A stretch of 64,000 nt of DNA from Rhodococcus sp. HM1 (GTDB lineage Bacteria > Actinomycetota > Actinomycetes > Mycobacteriales > Mycobacteriaceae). Shown here in pieces: positions 42,223 through 51,194 of this stretch. The notes beneath the pieces are model-generated. The model was not told where the DNA came from and made no database searches. It saw only the letters and a program-made list of their open reading frames with translations. The position numbers were made by a program, and so were the translations under genes. Each line of letters begins with the position of its first letter. Positions within the stretch are counted from its first letter, which is position 1. Location of the stretch: the NCBI RefSeq assembly GCF_023218075.1, contig NZ_JALPTB010000021.1, forward strand, positions 30,988-94,987. Direction: 5' to 3'.

Positions 42223-43278
42223 TCAGGCGGCGGCGAGCCGCCGGCGGTGATAAGAGACCGATCCATCGAGGAGTTCGTCGACCTTGATTCGGCGGATCAG
42301 CAAGTGCACATCATGTTCCCACGTGAAGCCGATGCCACCGTGAACCTGCAGGGCGGTCTGCGCGGTCGAGCTGGCGCCGTCGCCGGTGAAGGCTGCTGCA
42401 GCGGACACCGCACGGGTGCGGGTGTCCGCATCGTCGCCGTCGAGCGCGACAGCGGCGGCCCACAAGGCCGCGCGCGCGGCTTCGACCGACAGTGCCATGT
42501 TCGCGCAGTGGTGCTTGATCGCCTGGAAACTCGCGATCGGCTGATCGAACTGGGTGCGCTGCCCGGCGTATTCGACCGTCATGTCGACGAGACGGGCCGC
42601 CGCGCCGAGTGCGTCCATGGCGCGGAATGTCGCGAGTGCGTCGTGTACGAACGTAACGGTGCCGGGCTGCAGTGCCGACCACGTTCCTTCTTCGAGGGTG
42701 AGGTCGACGTCGGCGACCGACCAGGACCGGGTCAGATCGAGTGTGTCGAGGGTGCGGATGGAGACTGCGTCGACGGGCACCACCGCGGCTGCTTCGGCGC
42801 CGGTGTCGGTGGTGGCTACGAACAGGATGCTGTGGGCGTCGATCAGACCGGTGACCGGAGCTGTCGTGCCGCTCAGTCGAAGTTGTCCGCCGTCGATCTG
42901 CGCGTGCACGGCGGGATTTTCGAGGGAGGCGAGCGCCGGGACGACGAGTTCGGCGCCCGATTCGGTGGCTCCGAAAGCCGGGTGATCGAGTTGTTCGAGC
43001 AGGCGTGCCGCGATCGCGAGTTCTGCGACGGGCAGCGGGCTACCTGCGCGGCCGTGCTCTTCGACGAGTACGGCGAGGTCCACATGGGTGCCACCCATGT
43101 CCGAGGTGAGCAGTCCGATCAGGCCGGACTCGGCGAGATGCCGCACACCTGCAGGGGTGGTGCGCGCGGGGCCGTCGTCGATTCCCGGTCGTCGCGCGGC
43201 GATCGGATCGTTCTTGGTGAGCCAGGCGCGTTCGGCCTTGGCGAGGGCTTCTTGTTCGTCGCTCAGCGCGAAGTCCAT
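42223..43278 (-). CDS. Short acyl-CoA dehydrogenase (heteromeric subunit type)
   Basis: A 351-residue acyl-CoA dehydrogenase, shorter than the usual 380-400. It starts MDFALSDEQEAL and ends with ALQVHGGIGFTWEHDVHLLIRR. It lacks the LFSEPGAGSD motif of typical catalytic subunits. This fits the alpha2beta2 enzymes of mycobacteria and rhodococci in which one gene product supplies part of the active site and a second is needed. No partner gene is adjacent; it also resembles unit 1 of the fusion at 1786. Divergent from the thioesterase operon with the shared palindrome between them. Confidence 0.88.
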   Translation of the reverse strand: MDFALSDEQEALAKAERAWLTKNDPIAARRPGIDDGPARTTPAGVRHLAESGLIGLLTSDMGGTHVDLAVLVEEHGRAGSPLPVAELAIAARLLEQLDHPAFGATESGAELVVPALASLENPAVHAQIDGGQLRLSGTTAPVTGLIDAHSILFVATTDTGAEAAAVVPVDAVSIRTLDTLDLTRSWSVADVDLTLEEGTWSALQPGTVTFVHDALATFRAMDALGAAARLVDMTVEYAGQRTQFDQPIASFQAIKHHCANMALSVEAARAALWAAAVALDGDDADTRTRAVSAAAAFTGDGASSTAQTALQVHGGIGFTWEHDVHLLIRRIKVDELLDGSVSYHRRRLAAA

Positions 43279-43305
43279 GACACTCCTCCAACGTCGTGTT
43301 TGTTG

Positions 43306-43321
43306 ACGTAGTTAACCATGT
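43306..43321. promoter_or_regulatory. Copy of the shared palindrome (one mismatch)
   Basis: ACGTAGTTAACCATGT differs at one fixed position from ACnTAGTnnACTAnGT. It lies between the divergent acyl-CoA dehydrogenase and hotdog thioesterase genes, 28 bases from the former's start. Confidence 0.65.
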
Positions 43322-43405
43322 CACCTACGTTTTGGGTAGCGCTCGAGGCTCGTCTCCTGGAATTCTAGGTTCGGATCGAGCAGTCATACGAGCACGGAGG
43401 TACAC

Positions 43406-44059
43406 ATGTCCCAGGATCACCCCGACGCGGCAGTCGAGAGTTCCGGCGTCGGAGGTGGCTGGAGTTCGGTGAGCCACCGCGGGTTCGACGCCGGAGTCCA
43501 CCGTGAGCAGCCCGGCCCGTACGACGCCATGATCGCCACCGCCCGCGCCATGCTCGACGACCTGGCGGGAGCGAACCCGCCCCTCGATGTCGTCGAGAAG
43601 ATCGCAGGCCACTTCGCCGACGTGCAGACGTTGGTCGCCGACCACCAGGTTTCCGAACGTCGCCGTCCCTTCGGGCACCTCGACGTACCGGGACGCGCGC
43701 AGTGCATGTCACCGGCGCTCCGGATGCACCGGTGGGAACGTGATGGCGTCGACGGCGTCGTCACGTTCGGCAAGTACTACCTCGGGGGAAACGGCGCGGC
43801 ACACGGCGGCACGATCCCGCTGATGTTCGACGAGGTGCTCGGCCGGCTCGCCAGTACCGATCGCACGCCGTGCCGGACGGCCTACCTGCACGTGGACTTC
43901 CGCTCGATCACACCGATCGACGCGGAACTCACCGTCACCGGTTGGTTCGAACGCGAGGAAGGCCGCAAGCGTTTCCTGCGCGCCGAACTTCGCCACGGCG
44001 ACGTTCTGTGTGCCGAAGCCGAGGGCCTGTTCATCGAACTCAAGCCGGGACAGCCGTGA
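43406..44059 (+). CDS. PaaI/hotdog-type thioesterase
   Basis: A 217-residue protein with a helical N-terminal part of about 90 residues and a C-terminal hotdog domain. The hotdog motif is GGNGAAHGGTIPLMFDEVLG, with the catalytic acid in the following helix. It would release CoA from an acyl-CoA, limiting build-up of dead-end esters. GGAGG precedes the ATG. Its stop overlaps the GTG of the next crotonase gene. Confidence 0.88.
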   Translation: MSQDHPDAAVESSGVGGGWSSVSHRGFDAGVHREQPGPYDAMIATARAMLDDLAGANPPLDVVEKIAGHFADVQTLVADHQVSERRRPFGHLDVPGRAQCMSPALRMHRWERDGVDGVVTFGKYYLGGNGAAHGGTIPLMFDEVLGRLASTDRTPCRTAYLHVDFRSITPIDAELTVTGWFEREEGRKRFLRAELRHGDVLCAEAEGLFIELKPGQP

Positions 44060-44823
44060 CGGACGCCGGGACACCATTGGTCGAGGTCTCGCGTGAGGGC
44101 CGCGTGCTGGTCGTCGAGATGCGGCGCAGCGCCAAGCGGAACGCGGTCGACCGGGCTCTGGCCGATGAGCTCGATGCCGCATTGACGCAGCTCGACGAGG
44201 ACGACGATCTGTGGGCCGGCGTCCTTGCTGCGGACGGCCCGGTGTTCAGTGCCGGCAGCGACCTCGGCGCCGGTGGTGACTACCACACCGAACGCGGCGG
44301 TGAATACGGGATCATCCGACGTCCCCGGACCAAGCCGCTCATCGCGGCGGTGGACGGGCCGGCACTCGGCGGTGGTTTCGAGATCGTCCTCGCGTGCGAT
44401 CTCGTCGTCGCGTCCGACGCGGCTGTCTTCGGTCTCCCGGAGGTTGCGCGCGGGCTCGTACCCACCTGCGCCGGGCTGTTTCGCGCGCCGCGATCGTTGC
44501 CGCTCAACCTCGCGCGCGAACTGGTCCTCACCGGTGATCCCATTTCTGCATCGCGCGCGTATGCGGCGGGCTTCGTCAACGTCCTGGCACCTGTGGGTGA
44601 GGCGAAGTCGGCGGCAGTGCGCCTTGCGAAGCGGATCTGCAAGAACGCTCCCGTTGCCGTGCGGGCGTCGCTTGCCGTCGTCAACGAGATGGCCTCCGCC
44701 GACGATGCGGCCGGGTGGGAGATCACCGGCACCGCAATGCGTGCGATCGCCGGCTCCGCGGACGCCGCCGAAGGTGTGCGTGCGTTCTTCGAGAAGCGTT
44801 CCCCAGAGTGGACGGGCCGCTAG
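44056..44823 (+). CDS. Enoyl-CoA hydratase/isomerase (crotonase family)
   Basis: A 255-residue crotonase with a GTG start overlapping the previous stop (GTGA). FSAGSDLGAGG and DGPALGGGFEIVLACDLVVA form the oxyanion hole; GLPEVARGLVPTCAG contains a Glu in the catalytic region. Translational coupling to the thioesterase gene suggests a linked step. Confidence 0.9.
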   Translation: MTDAGTPLVEVSREGRVLVVEMRRSAKRNAVDRALADELDAALTQLDEDDDLWAGVLAADGPVFSAGSDLGAGGDYHTERGGEYGIIRRPRTKPLIAAVDGPALGGGFEIVLACDLVVASDAAVFGLPEVARGLVPTCAGLFRAPRSLPLNLARELVLTGDPISASRAYAAGFVNVLAPVGEAKSAAVRLAKRICKNAPVAVRASLAVVNEMASADDAAGWEITGTAMRAIAGSADAAEGVRAFFEKRSPEWTGR

Positions 44824-44841
44824 ACGCCCACCACATACATA

Positions 44842-44857
44842 ACGTAGTAAACTACGT
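44842..44857. promoter_or_regulatory. Exact match to the shared palindrome
   Basis: ACGTAGTAAACTACGT matches all fixed positions, with perfectly inverted arms ACGTAGT/ACTACGT around an AA centre. It lies 31 bases before the crotonase start, in the 64-base gap after the previous crotonase gene. Confidence 0.7.
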
Positions 44858-44887
44858 TTACGTCATCCGATCTGAGGGAGCTTATCC

Positions 44888-45667
44888 GTGGAAACATTGA
44901 AGGTGGAACGCCACGACGGTGTCGTGACGGTGACCATGTCACGCCGGGAGAAGAAGAATGCTGCGAACGAAACGATGTGGCGTGAGCTCGCCGAGACGTT
45001 CACGGCCGTCGAGCGCAACGATCAGGACCGCGTTCTCGTCCTCACCGGTGCCGGTGGCGACTTCTGCTCCGGAGCCGACCTCGCAGGGATGCGCGAGGAC
45101 GCCCTCCGGTACATGGCCGACGCCGGTGAAGCTGCTCGTACCCTGCACGCCTTGACGATCCCCACCATTGCCAAGGTCGACGGCGTCGCCGTCGGTGCAG
45201 GCTGGAACCTTGCGCTCGGTTGTGATCTCGTGGTCGCCACGGACCGCGCTCGGTTCTCCCAGATCTTCGTTCGCCGGGCGCTGTCGGTGGACATGGGCGG
45301 ATCGTGGCTGCTGCCCAAACTCGTCGGCATCCAGAAGGCCAAAGAGATCGCATTCTTCGGCGACATGTACTCGGCCGCCGAAGCAGCCGAGTTGGGTCTC
45401 GTCACACGCCTCGTGACAGCCGACGAACTCGACGACACGGTCGATGCGATGGCTCGCCGCCTCGTCGACGGACCCGCGCAGGCATTGTCTCTGGCCAAGC
45501 AACTACTCGATGCGAGCGCCGAAGGCGGCGGCATGGAAGCAGCGCTGCGCCGGGAAGCTCACGCTCAGGCGAACAACATCAACGGTGACGACGCCAAGGA
45601 AGCCAAGGCCGCCTTCCTCGAGAAGCGAGCACCGGTCTTCCGCCCCGGCGCAGCGGCAGCTGTATAG
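44888..45667 (+). CDS. Enoyl-CoA hydratase/isomerase (crotonase family)
   Basis: A 259-residue crotonase with a GTG start after GAGGGAG at 44874-44880. FCSGADLAGM and DGVAVGAGWNLALGCDLVVA form the oxyanion hole; FVRRALSVDMGGSWLLP is the active-site stretch, with Asp rather than Glu, as in enoyl-CoA isomerase-like or dienoyl-CoA isomerase-like members. First gene of the thioesterase-rich operon. Confidence 0.9.
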   Translation: METLKVERHDGVVTVTMSRREKKNAANETMWRELAETFTAVERNDQDRVLVLTGAGGDFCSGADLAGMREDALRYMADAGEAARTLHALTIPTIAKVDGVAVGAGWNLALGCDLVVATDRARFSQIFVRRALSVDMGGSWLLPKLVGIQKAKEIAFFGDMYSAAEAAELGLVTRLVTADELDDTVDAMARRLVDGPAQALSLAKQLLDASAEGGGMEAALRREAHAQANNINGDDAKEAKAAFLEKRAPVFRPGAAAAV

Positions 45668-45704
45668 CAGGATTCGCCGAGTGCTCCAGGCTGAAGGGCA
45701 GTCC

Positions 45705-46526
45705 ATGACCGATGTCGACACCGGTACACCCGATGCTGGTGACCTGACGACACTGAACGATATCTTGAGGATCGAACAACTCGACGGGGATCTGTTCCGT
45801 GCCTTACCGGTCCATCACGACGGTAGGCCTCTGTTCGGTGGACAGATCGCGGCCCAATGCCTGCTCGCATGCGGCGCTACGGTTCCGGAAGGCCGCCATC
45901 CGCATTCGCTGCACGGCTACTTTCTGCGGCGTGGAGATTCCGCGCAGCCCGTGGTCTATCGAGTGGACCGCGACCGTGACGGTCGCAGCTACTCCGCACG
46001 TCGCGTCGTCGCGCTGCAAGGTGGTGAAGTCCTCTTCAGTATGGCGGCGTCGTTCCGCCTCGGTACGGACGGCGCCGAACTGGACGGCGAGCCGCCCGCA
46101 CCGATGCCGCCACCCGAGGAATGCCGCGCTATCCCGAGTGGATTGCCCCTCGAAGCACGAGTCGACACGTGGCCGAACCGCACCCAATTCTTCCCCACGA
46201 GATTTCACGTCCGCCCGGTGGGGAAGTTGCCCGCGGGAGACGTACTCGTGCACGCGGCTGCGTTGACGTACATGTCGGACTTCTCGGCGGGACTTCCGAG
46301 GCTCCTCGGTGGGGAGGTCCTCGGACCCAGCCTCGATCATGCTCTGTGGTTTCACGATGTCCCGAACTGGGACGGGTGGCTCCGTGTCGACTACGAACCG
46401 GGTACCGCAGGTGGCAAGCGCGGCTGGTATTCCGGGGCGATCCGCGACGAGGCGGGCCGCCGTATCGCAAGTCTCGCACAGGAAATGGTCTACTTCGACG
46501 ACGACTCCGTCGCTACGGCGGAATGA
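45705..46526 (+). CDS. Acyl-CoA thioesterase II (TesB-like)
   Basis: A 273-residue double-hotdog thioesterase. FGGQIAAQCLLACGATVPEGRHPHSLHGYFLRRGD is typical of the N-terminal unit, and the C-terminal unit has LTYMSDFSAG and SLDHALWFHD, containing the active-site Asp. The ATG at 45705 follows GAAGGG. The length is close to the usual 285. It hydrolyses acyl-CoA to free acid and CoA. Confidence 0.92.
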   Translation: MTDVDTGTPDAGDLTTLNDILRIEQLDGDLFRALPVHHDGRPLFGGQIAAQCLLACGATVPEGRHPHSLHGYFLRRGDSAQPVVYRVDRDRDGRSYSARRVVALQGGEVLFSMAASFRLGTDGAELDGEPPAPMPPPEECRAIPSGLPLEARVDTWPNRTQFFPTRFHVRPVGKLPAGDVLVHAAALTYMSDFSAGLPRLLGGEVLGPSLDHALWFHDVPNWDGWLRVDYEPGTAGGKRGWYSGAIRDEAGRRIASLAQEMVYFDDDSVATAE

Positions 46527-46536
46527 AGGGAATACG

Positions 46537-47142
46537 ATGAGCGAGGTCGATTCGGGACCCGGCGTTCCGCTCGCCGCCGAGGTCGCCGCCCAGGCGGTCC
46601 GCCGGCTCACCTCTGCGATACTCGATGCCCGGGCGCGTGGCGTATCGAATCCCGATGTCTCGGAGAAAATCTCGGCACTTGCAGATCGACTGGAGGCGGT
46701 CGCGGCCCACCCGCACGAGTGCGTCACCGGAGAAATCGGAACGCAGGTCGGCGTGCTCGAGCGCAGTCCCGTGAGCGGTCCGAAGAATCCTGTCGCCGTG
46801 CCGCTTCGCTTCGAGCGGTGCGAGGACGGATCGTCGCTGGCGCACGCGGAGTTCCCCCGGCAGTACCAGGGTCCGCCCGGGATCGTGCACGGCGGTATCT
46901 CGGGTCTCGTGCTCGACGTCGCCATGGCGGTCGCGAACCGCACGGCCGGTCCCGCCGGAATGACCGCAGAGATGACGCTGCGCTACCTGCGGCCGACACC
47001 CCTGCATACGGAAGTGACAGTGCGCGGGCGACATCTGCGGGCCGAAGGACGCAAGGTCTGGTCGCAGGGAACGTTCGAAGTGGACGGCGAGCCGACCGTG
47101 GTCTGCGACGCACTGTTCATCACGAAGGAGCCCGTCCAGTGA
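46537..47142 (+). CDS. PaaI/hotdog-type thioesterase
   Basis: A 201-residue protein: helical N-terminal part of about 70 residues with RLTSAILDARARG, then a hotdog domain with GPPGIVHGGISGLVLDVAMAVANRT. The VHGGI motif is shared by the next two proteins. GAAGGGA precedes the ATG. First of three consecutive, related single-hotdog thioesterase genes. Confidence 0.88.
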   Translation: MSEVDSGPGVPLAAEVAAQAVRRLTSAILDARARGVSNPDVSEKISALADRLEAVAAHPHECVTGEIGTQVGVLERSPVSGPKNPVAVPLRFERCEDGSSLAHAEFPRQYQGPPGIVHGGISGLVLDVAMAVANRTAGPAGMTAEMTLRYLRPTPLHTEVTVRGRHLRAEGRKVWSQGTFEVDGEPTVVCDALFITKEPVQ

Positions 47143-47756
47143 CCATCGTCGAAAACCTCTCGCGGCCGGTCTCGGACGTGGAACGCGAATACGCCGCCGC
47201 CCTCGAACGCGATGCCGCGCAGCTGCGCCGAATCGTGGATCTGCTCCAGCGTGTCGATGTCGACGATCCGCTGCTTCTCGACGTTGCCGAGAAGCTCGAT
47301 GTCCTCTCCGAACATCTGGAGAATCCGATCGACACGGTGACCGAAACGATCCGCAACCCCGGTTGGCGGCACGACCCGGTCAGTGGAGTCGAGAATGCGA
47401 TCGCGCCCCCGATCGTCCTCGAGGCCGGCCCCGGCGGAACCGTAACGGCAGAAGTCGAATTCGGACTCCCGTATCAGGGCCCCAACTCCTTTGTGCACGG
47501 CGGTATCTCGGCAATGGTCATGGACCACGTGCTCAGTGCGGCTACCGCGCCGCAAGCCGGTGTCATCTTCACCGCGCAGCTCACTGTTCGGTACCACCGC
47601 CCCCTGCCGCTGTTCGTGCCACTGACGATTGCGGCTCGACTCAGGGAGCGTGAGGGACGCAAGATCTGGGCCACCGGGGAGATTGTCGTCGACGGGAAGG
47701 TTGCAGTGTCGGCCGAAGGGTTGTTCATCGAGCCGCGCCCGAAAGCCGTGCAGTAA
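47139..47756 (+). CDS. PaaI/hotdog-type thioesterase
   Basis: A 205-residue relative of the previous protein: helical N-terminal part then GPNSFVHGGISAMVMDHVLSAAT. GTG start overlaps the previous stop (GTGA), so the genes are translationally coupled. Catalytic residues differ between the copies (Asp followed by His here), which suggests specificity differences or heteromeric assembly. Confidence 0.87.
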   Translation: MTIVENLSRPVSDVEREYAAALERDAAQLRRIVDLLQRVDVDDPLLLDVAEKLDVLSEHLENPIDTVTETIRNPGWRHDPVSGVENAIAPPIVLEAGPGGTVTAEVEFGLPYQGPNSFVHGGISAMVMDHVLSAATAPQAGVIFTAQLTVRYHRPLPLFVPLTIAARLREREGRKIWATGEIVVDGKVAVSAEGLFIEPRPKAVQ

Positions 47757-47785
47757 ACGTTCGGGTCGGCCGATCAGGAGGCGAT

Positions 47786-48439
47786 ATGGTCACGTGGGAG
47801 ATTCCGGGTTCTCGGAAAGAGCTGTCGCGCTATTACACCGGTGCAGAGACCTATCTGACGGCTGTCCCTGGTGAGTCTCCGCTCGACGACACCGCGAGCC
47901 AGCTCCGCCGCATCGTCGAGGCGCTCTCCCTCACGAAACCCGGCGCCGCGCACATACCGCTGACGACCGAGCGACTCCGCGACCTCGCCGACGAACTCGA
48001 ACGACACACCGAACCGCCCACGGATCGCTTGCTCGGGATGTGGGAGGGTGACGGCGTCGTCCGGCACGATCCGGTCACCGGACCGGAGAACACGCTCGCC
48101 CCACCGCTCGTCATGCACGTCGCGCAGGACGGATGGGTCGAAGGGGAAGTGACTCTGGGCCTGCCGTACCAGGGACCACCTGCTGCGGTTCACGGAGGCA
48201 TCTGTGCCGCACTGCTCGACGCCGCCCTCGCCGTCGCCAACCATCGCGCCGGAAACAACGGCATGACCGCGAAACTCGAGATCAGTTACCGGCGTCCCAC
48301 TCCGCTGTACCAGCCCATCACGGTGCGCGCGAAGCAGTTGAGGCACGAGGGCCGCAAACGGTTCACGGTGGGGGAAATCGTCGTAGACGGTGAGATCAGC
48401 GCCGCCGCGGAAGGGTTGTTCATCGCTCGGCGCAGCTGA
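47786..48439 (+). CDS. PaaI/hotdog-type thioesterase
   Basis: A 217-residue third copy: longer N-terminal helix region, then GPPAAVHGGICAALLDAALAVANHR. AGGAGG lies before the ATG. Similarity to the two preceding proteins covers the whole length, pointing to local duplication. Confidence 0.87.
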   Translation: MVTWEIPGSRKELSRYYTGAETYLTAVPGESPLDDTASQLRRIVEALSLTKPGAAHIPLTTERLRDLADELERHTEPPTDRLLGMWEGDGVVRHDPVTGPENTLAPPLVMHVAQDGWVEGEVTLGLPYQGPPAAVHGGICAALLDAALAVANHRAGNNGMTAKLEISYRRPTPLYQPITVRAKQLRHEGRKRFTVGEIVVDGEISAAAEGLFIARRS

Positions 48440-48468
48440 ATGCTGCCGAACCATCAGTAGGAGGCAAC

Positions 48469-49440
48469 GTGAAGTACGTCCGTCTCGGCAACAGCGGTCT
48501 GCAGGTGTCCAGGCTCGCGTTGGGCTGCATGAGCTACGGGACCCCCGAGGCGGGGACGCATGCTTGGACTCTCGGTGAGGACGACGCCCGGCCGTTCATA
48601 CGCACGGCTGTCGAGGCTGGCATCAATTTCTTCGACACGGCGAACAGCTATTCGGGCGGTACCAGCGAGGAGATCGTCGGTCGTGCTCTGAAGGAATACA
48701 CCAAGCGTGAGAGCGTCGTGATCGCGACGAAGGTGTTCGGACGGGTTCGTTCTGGCCCCAACGGAAGTGGCTTGTCACGCAAGTCGATCATGACCGAAGT
48801 GGATGCGAGCCTGCGCCGACTGGGAACCGACTACATCGATCTGTACCAGATTCACCGCTGGGACTCTCGCACCCCGATCGAGGAAACACTCGAGGCACTG
48901 CATGATCTCGTGCGGTCCGGCAAGGTCCGATACCTCGGCGCGTCATCGATGTACGCGTGGCAGTTCTCCAAAGCGTTGTACACCGCGGACCTGCACGGCT
49001 GGACCAGATTCGTTTCGATGCAGCCCCACTACAACCTTCTCTACCGCGAGGAGGAGCGGGAGATGCTGCCGCTCTGCGCAGACCAGGGGGTAGGGGTTCT
49101 GCCGTGGAGTCCGCTGGCTCGCGGACGCCTGACGCGCCCGTTCGGTGAGTCGAGTGTGCGGGCCGAGAGCGACGAATTCGGTAAGGGTCTGTACGACGAG
49201 GACGACAGGTCGATCGTCGACGCCGTCGGCCGCATCGCGGACGAGCGAGGAGCCGAGCGCGCGCAGGTCGCGCTCGCGTGGGTGCTTCGACGCTCTACGG
49301 TGACAGCTCCGATCGTCGGAGCCACCAAACCCAAGCACCTCACCGACGCTCTGGCCGCGCTCGAGTTCGAACTGACGGATGAGGAGTGTGCGGCCCTCGA
49401 ATCGCCGTATCGGCCGAGACCGGTCGCCGGCTTCGCCTGA
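48469..49440 (+). CDS. Aldo/keto reductase
   Basis: A 323-residue AKR with the catalytic tetrad: Asp and Tyr in FFDTANSYSGG, Lys in VVIATKVFG and His in QIHRWD. The C-terminal cofactor-binding part has IVGATKPKHL. The GTG at 48469 follows AGGAGG. It would reduce an aldehyde or ketone with NADPH. Last gene in the operon after the thioesterases. Confidence 0.92.
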   Translation: MKYVRLGNSGLQVSRLALGCMSYGTPEAGTHAWTLGEDDARPFIRTAVEAGINFFDTANSYSGGTSEEIVGRALKEYTKRESVVIATKVFGRVRSGPNGSGLSRKSIMTEVDASLRRLGTDYIDLYQIHRWDSRTPIEETLEALHDLVRSGKVRYLGASSMYAWQFSKALYTADLHGWTRFVSMQPHYNLLYREEEREMLPLCADQGVGVLPWSPLARGRLTRPFGESSVRAESDEFGKGLYDEDDRSIVDAVGRIADERGAERAQVALAWVLRRSTVTAPIVGATKPKHLTDALAALEFELTDEECAALESPYRPRPVAGFA

Positions 49441-49460
49441 GACGGTGCCGACGGTCGTCG

Positions 49461-49479
49461 ACCCGTCATGGAGACGGGT
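49461..49479. terminator. Short hairpin at a convergent junction
   Basis: ACCCGTC at 49461-49467 pairs with 49473-49479 around a 5-base loop. It overlaps the end of the TetR gene. Weak compared with the other hairpins. Confidence 0.4.
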
Positions 49480-50086
49480 GACGAGCCGCGGCCCTCATGA
49501 TCACATCCACCAGCGGCTCGACCTGGGTCGTGGAATCTCGACGTGCGTCGTCGCGTTCGTGTGCGGGCATCGAGAGAACGTGGATCAGTAGGGAACCGAA
49601 CAAGGATTCTACGAGAGGACGAACCGGTAGGTCCGACGAGATCTCACCACGACCGGCGGCGCGGGTGAAGATCTGTGTGACGCCCGAGTTGAGGGCCCCG
49701 ATGATGCGTTCCTGGAACGGGTCGAGCGTGGTGAGGTCGACAGCAGAGTCGACAGTGATGCGGAGCGTCGCCCACCCCATCGGGTCGAGGAAGTGATGCA
49801 GGATCCGGGTCGCGGCGTCGATGAGGTCGCCGCGCAGGCTGCCCGAATCAGGTGTCGTCGCCAGCGGTAGGGCGACGGATTCGATGCTGGCGACGAGTAA
49901 TTGCTCCCTGTCGGCCCAGCGTCGGTACAGGGCGGACTTGCCCACGCCCGCCCGCTGCGCGACTCGTTGCATCGTGAACCCGGACCAGCCCGTCTGGGCG
50001 TACTCCTCGAGGGCAGCCGACATGAGGCGCTCGTTGATGTCGGGGTCGCGGGGGCGACCGATCGGCCGTGGTTGCTCCTCGGGCAT
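49466..50086 (-). CDS. TetR/AcrR family transcriptional regulator
   Basis: A 206-residue TetR regulator. Basic N-terminus (IGRPRDPD), HTH ALEEYAQTGWSGFTMQRVAQRAGVGKSALYRRWADREQL, then a helical C-terminal domain with DPMGWATLRITVDSAVDL. The ATG at 50086 was chosen because GAGGAA lies upstream at normal distance and the 18 residues before it lack homology. Divergent from the mycofactocin-type SDR/aldehyde dehydrogenase operon, its likely target. Confidence 0.88.
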   Translation of the reverse strand: MPEEQPRPIGRPRDPDINERLMSAALEEYAQTGWSGFTMQRVAQRAGVGKSALYRRWADREQLLVASIESVALPLATTPDSGSLRGDLIDAATRILHHFLDPMGWATLRITVDSAVDLTTLDPFQERIIGALNSGVTQIFTRAAGRGEISSDLPVRPLVESLFGSLLIHVLSMPAHERDDARRDSTTQVEPLVDVIMRAAARHPSP

Positions 50087-50202
50087 TGCTCTCGATTCCT
50101 CGCTTCTCGATCTCGCGGGTGCGATCGTGTGTGCGATCAATCCTCACATCCCCTTTCGTCTGCGACGACTCCCTTGCGGACTCTAGGCGTCCGTAATATG
50201 GT

Positions 50203-50216
50203 GTGATACGTATTAC
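50203..50216. promoter_or_regulatory. Probable TetR operator
   Basis: GTGATACGTATTAC is a 14-bp palindrome with one mismatched pair and a perfect ATACGTAT core (50206-50213). It lies next to the shared palindrome, between the TetR gene and the SDR gene. A GTAATA/TATTAC pair at 50193-50198 and 50211-50216 adds symmetry. Confidence 0.5.
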
Positions 50217-50230
50217 ATAGATGACTAGGT
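50215..50230. promoter_or_regulatory. Copy of the shared palindrome (one mismatch)
   Basis: ACATAGATGACTAGGT differs at one fixed position from ACnTAGTnnACTAnGT. It overlaps the neighbouring TetR-like operator by two bases, so two regulators could compete here. Confidence 0.6.
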
Positions 50231-50322
50231 GGTCCTCTATGTCTTTGCTGCGGCGTTCCCGTTCCTCCGGTGCGCACTCTGCGTGCGGTATGACGCGCTG
50301 CTCATCTCCGAAAGGAATTTCG

Positions 50323-51156
50323 TTGACCGATCTCGAAGGCAGAGTCGCATTCATCACCGGTGTCGCCCGGGGGCAGGGCCGCGCTCATGCGGTCAAGTTG
50401 GCCTCGCTCGGCGCCGACATCATCGGCGTCGACATCTGCAAGGACATCGACTCGATGGACTATCCCAACGCCTCGCGTGAGGATCTCGAGGAGACGGTGC
50501 GCCTCGTCGAGGCCGAAGGCCGTCGAATGGTGGGCCGAGTCGCCGACGTGCGGGATCGTGCCGGGCTGGCCGCCGCGTTCCAGGAGGGCTTTGCGGAGTT
50601 CGGCCGTCTGGACATCATCATCGCCAACGCGGGCATCGTGCGCCTGACTCCGTGTGCCGAGGAAGAGCGGGAAACTCTGTGGCGCGACATCATCGACACC
50701 AACCTCACCGGTGCGTGGAACACCGTCGAAGTCGCGCTACCCGCCCTGCGCGTGGGTAGACGTGGTGGTTCGATCGTCCTCACCAGTTCGAGCGCGGGAC
50801 TGAAGGGGACCGCATCCGATCAAGCCGGCTCACAGGCCTACACCGCCGCGAAACGGGGTCTCGTCGGCCTCATGCAGACACTCGCGAGTCAGTATGCGCC
50901 CGAATGGATTCGGGTCAACACCATCCACCCCACCGGTGTCGTATCCGGTATGACGATGAATGCGACGATGGAGAAACTGTTCGCCGCGGCCGCTGCGGGG
51001 GAGGGCGCCGGGATGGCGACCATGCAGAACGCACTGCCGATTCCGATTCTGCAGTCCGAAGACATTGCCAACTCCGTCGCGTGGCTCGTCTCCGACGAGG
51101 CCAAGTTCGTCACCGGAATTGCACTACCTCTCGATGCCGGCTTCAACGTCCGCTAG
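50323..51156 (+). CDS. Mycofactocin-type SDR oxidoreductase
   Basis: A 277-residue SDR with a TTG start (AAAGGAA at 50311-50317); the ATG frame further upstream lacks homology. It begins LTDLEGRVAFITGVARGQGRAHAVKLASLGADIIGVDIC, matching the subfamily of SDRs that keep a bound NAD(H) and use the peptide-derived cofactor mycofactocin as electron acceptor. YTAAK is the catalytic pair and an insertion of about 25 residues sits after the Rossmann start (SMDYPNASREDLEETV). It oxidises an alcohol. The aldehyde dehydrogenase gene downstream would take the aldehyde on. Confidence 0.85.
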   Translation: MTDLEGRVAFITGVARGQGRAHAVKLASLGADIIGVDICKDIDSMDYPNASREDLEETVRLVEAEGRRMVGRVADVRDRAGLAAAFQEGFAEFGRLDIIIANAGIVRLTPCAEEERETLWRDIIDTNLTGAWNTVEVALPALRVGRRGGSIVLTSSSAGLKGTASDQAGSQAYTAAKRGLVGLMQTLASQYAPEWIRVNTIHPTGVVSGMTMNATMEKLFAAAAAGEGAGMATMQNALPIPILQSEDIANSVAWLVSDEAKFVTGIALPLDAGFNVR

Positions 51157-51194
51157 TACCCCACCGACTTCGGCGCACGACAACAGGAGCAACC

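Noticed and set aside
43366..43376. Second copy of the TTCTAGAA-type operator (GAATTCTAGG) near 43366
   Set aside because: Only about eight bases are shared with the 41462 site and symmetry is poor; likely chance.
46537..48439. Tandem thioesterase genes as an assembly duplication
   Set aside because: The three proteins differ throughout, so they are diverged copies and not an artefact.
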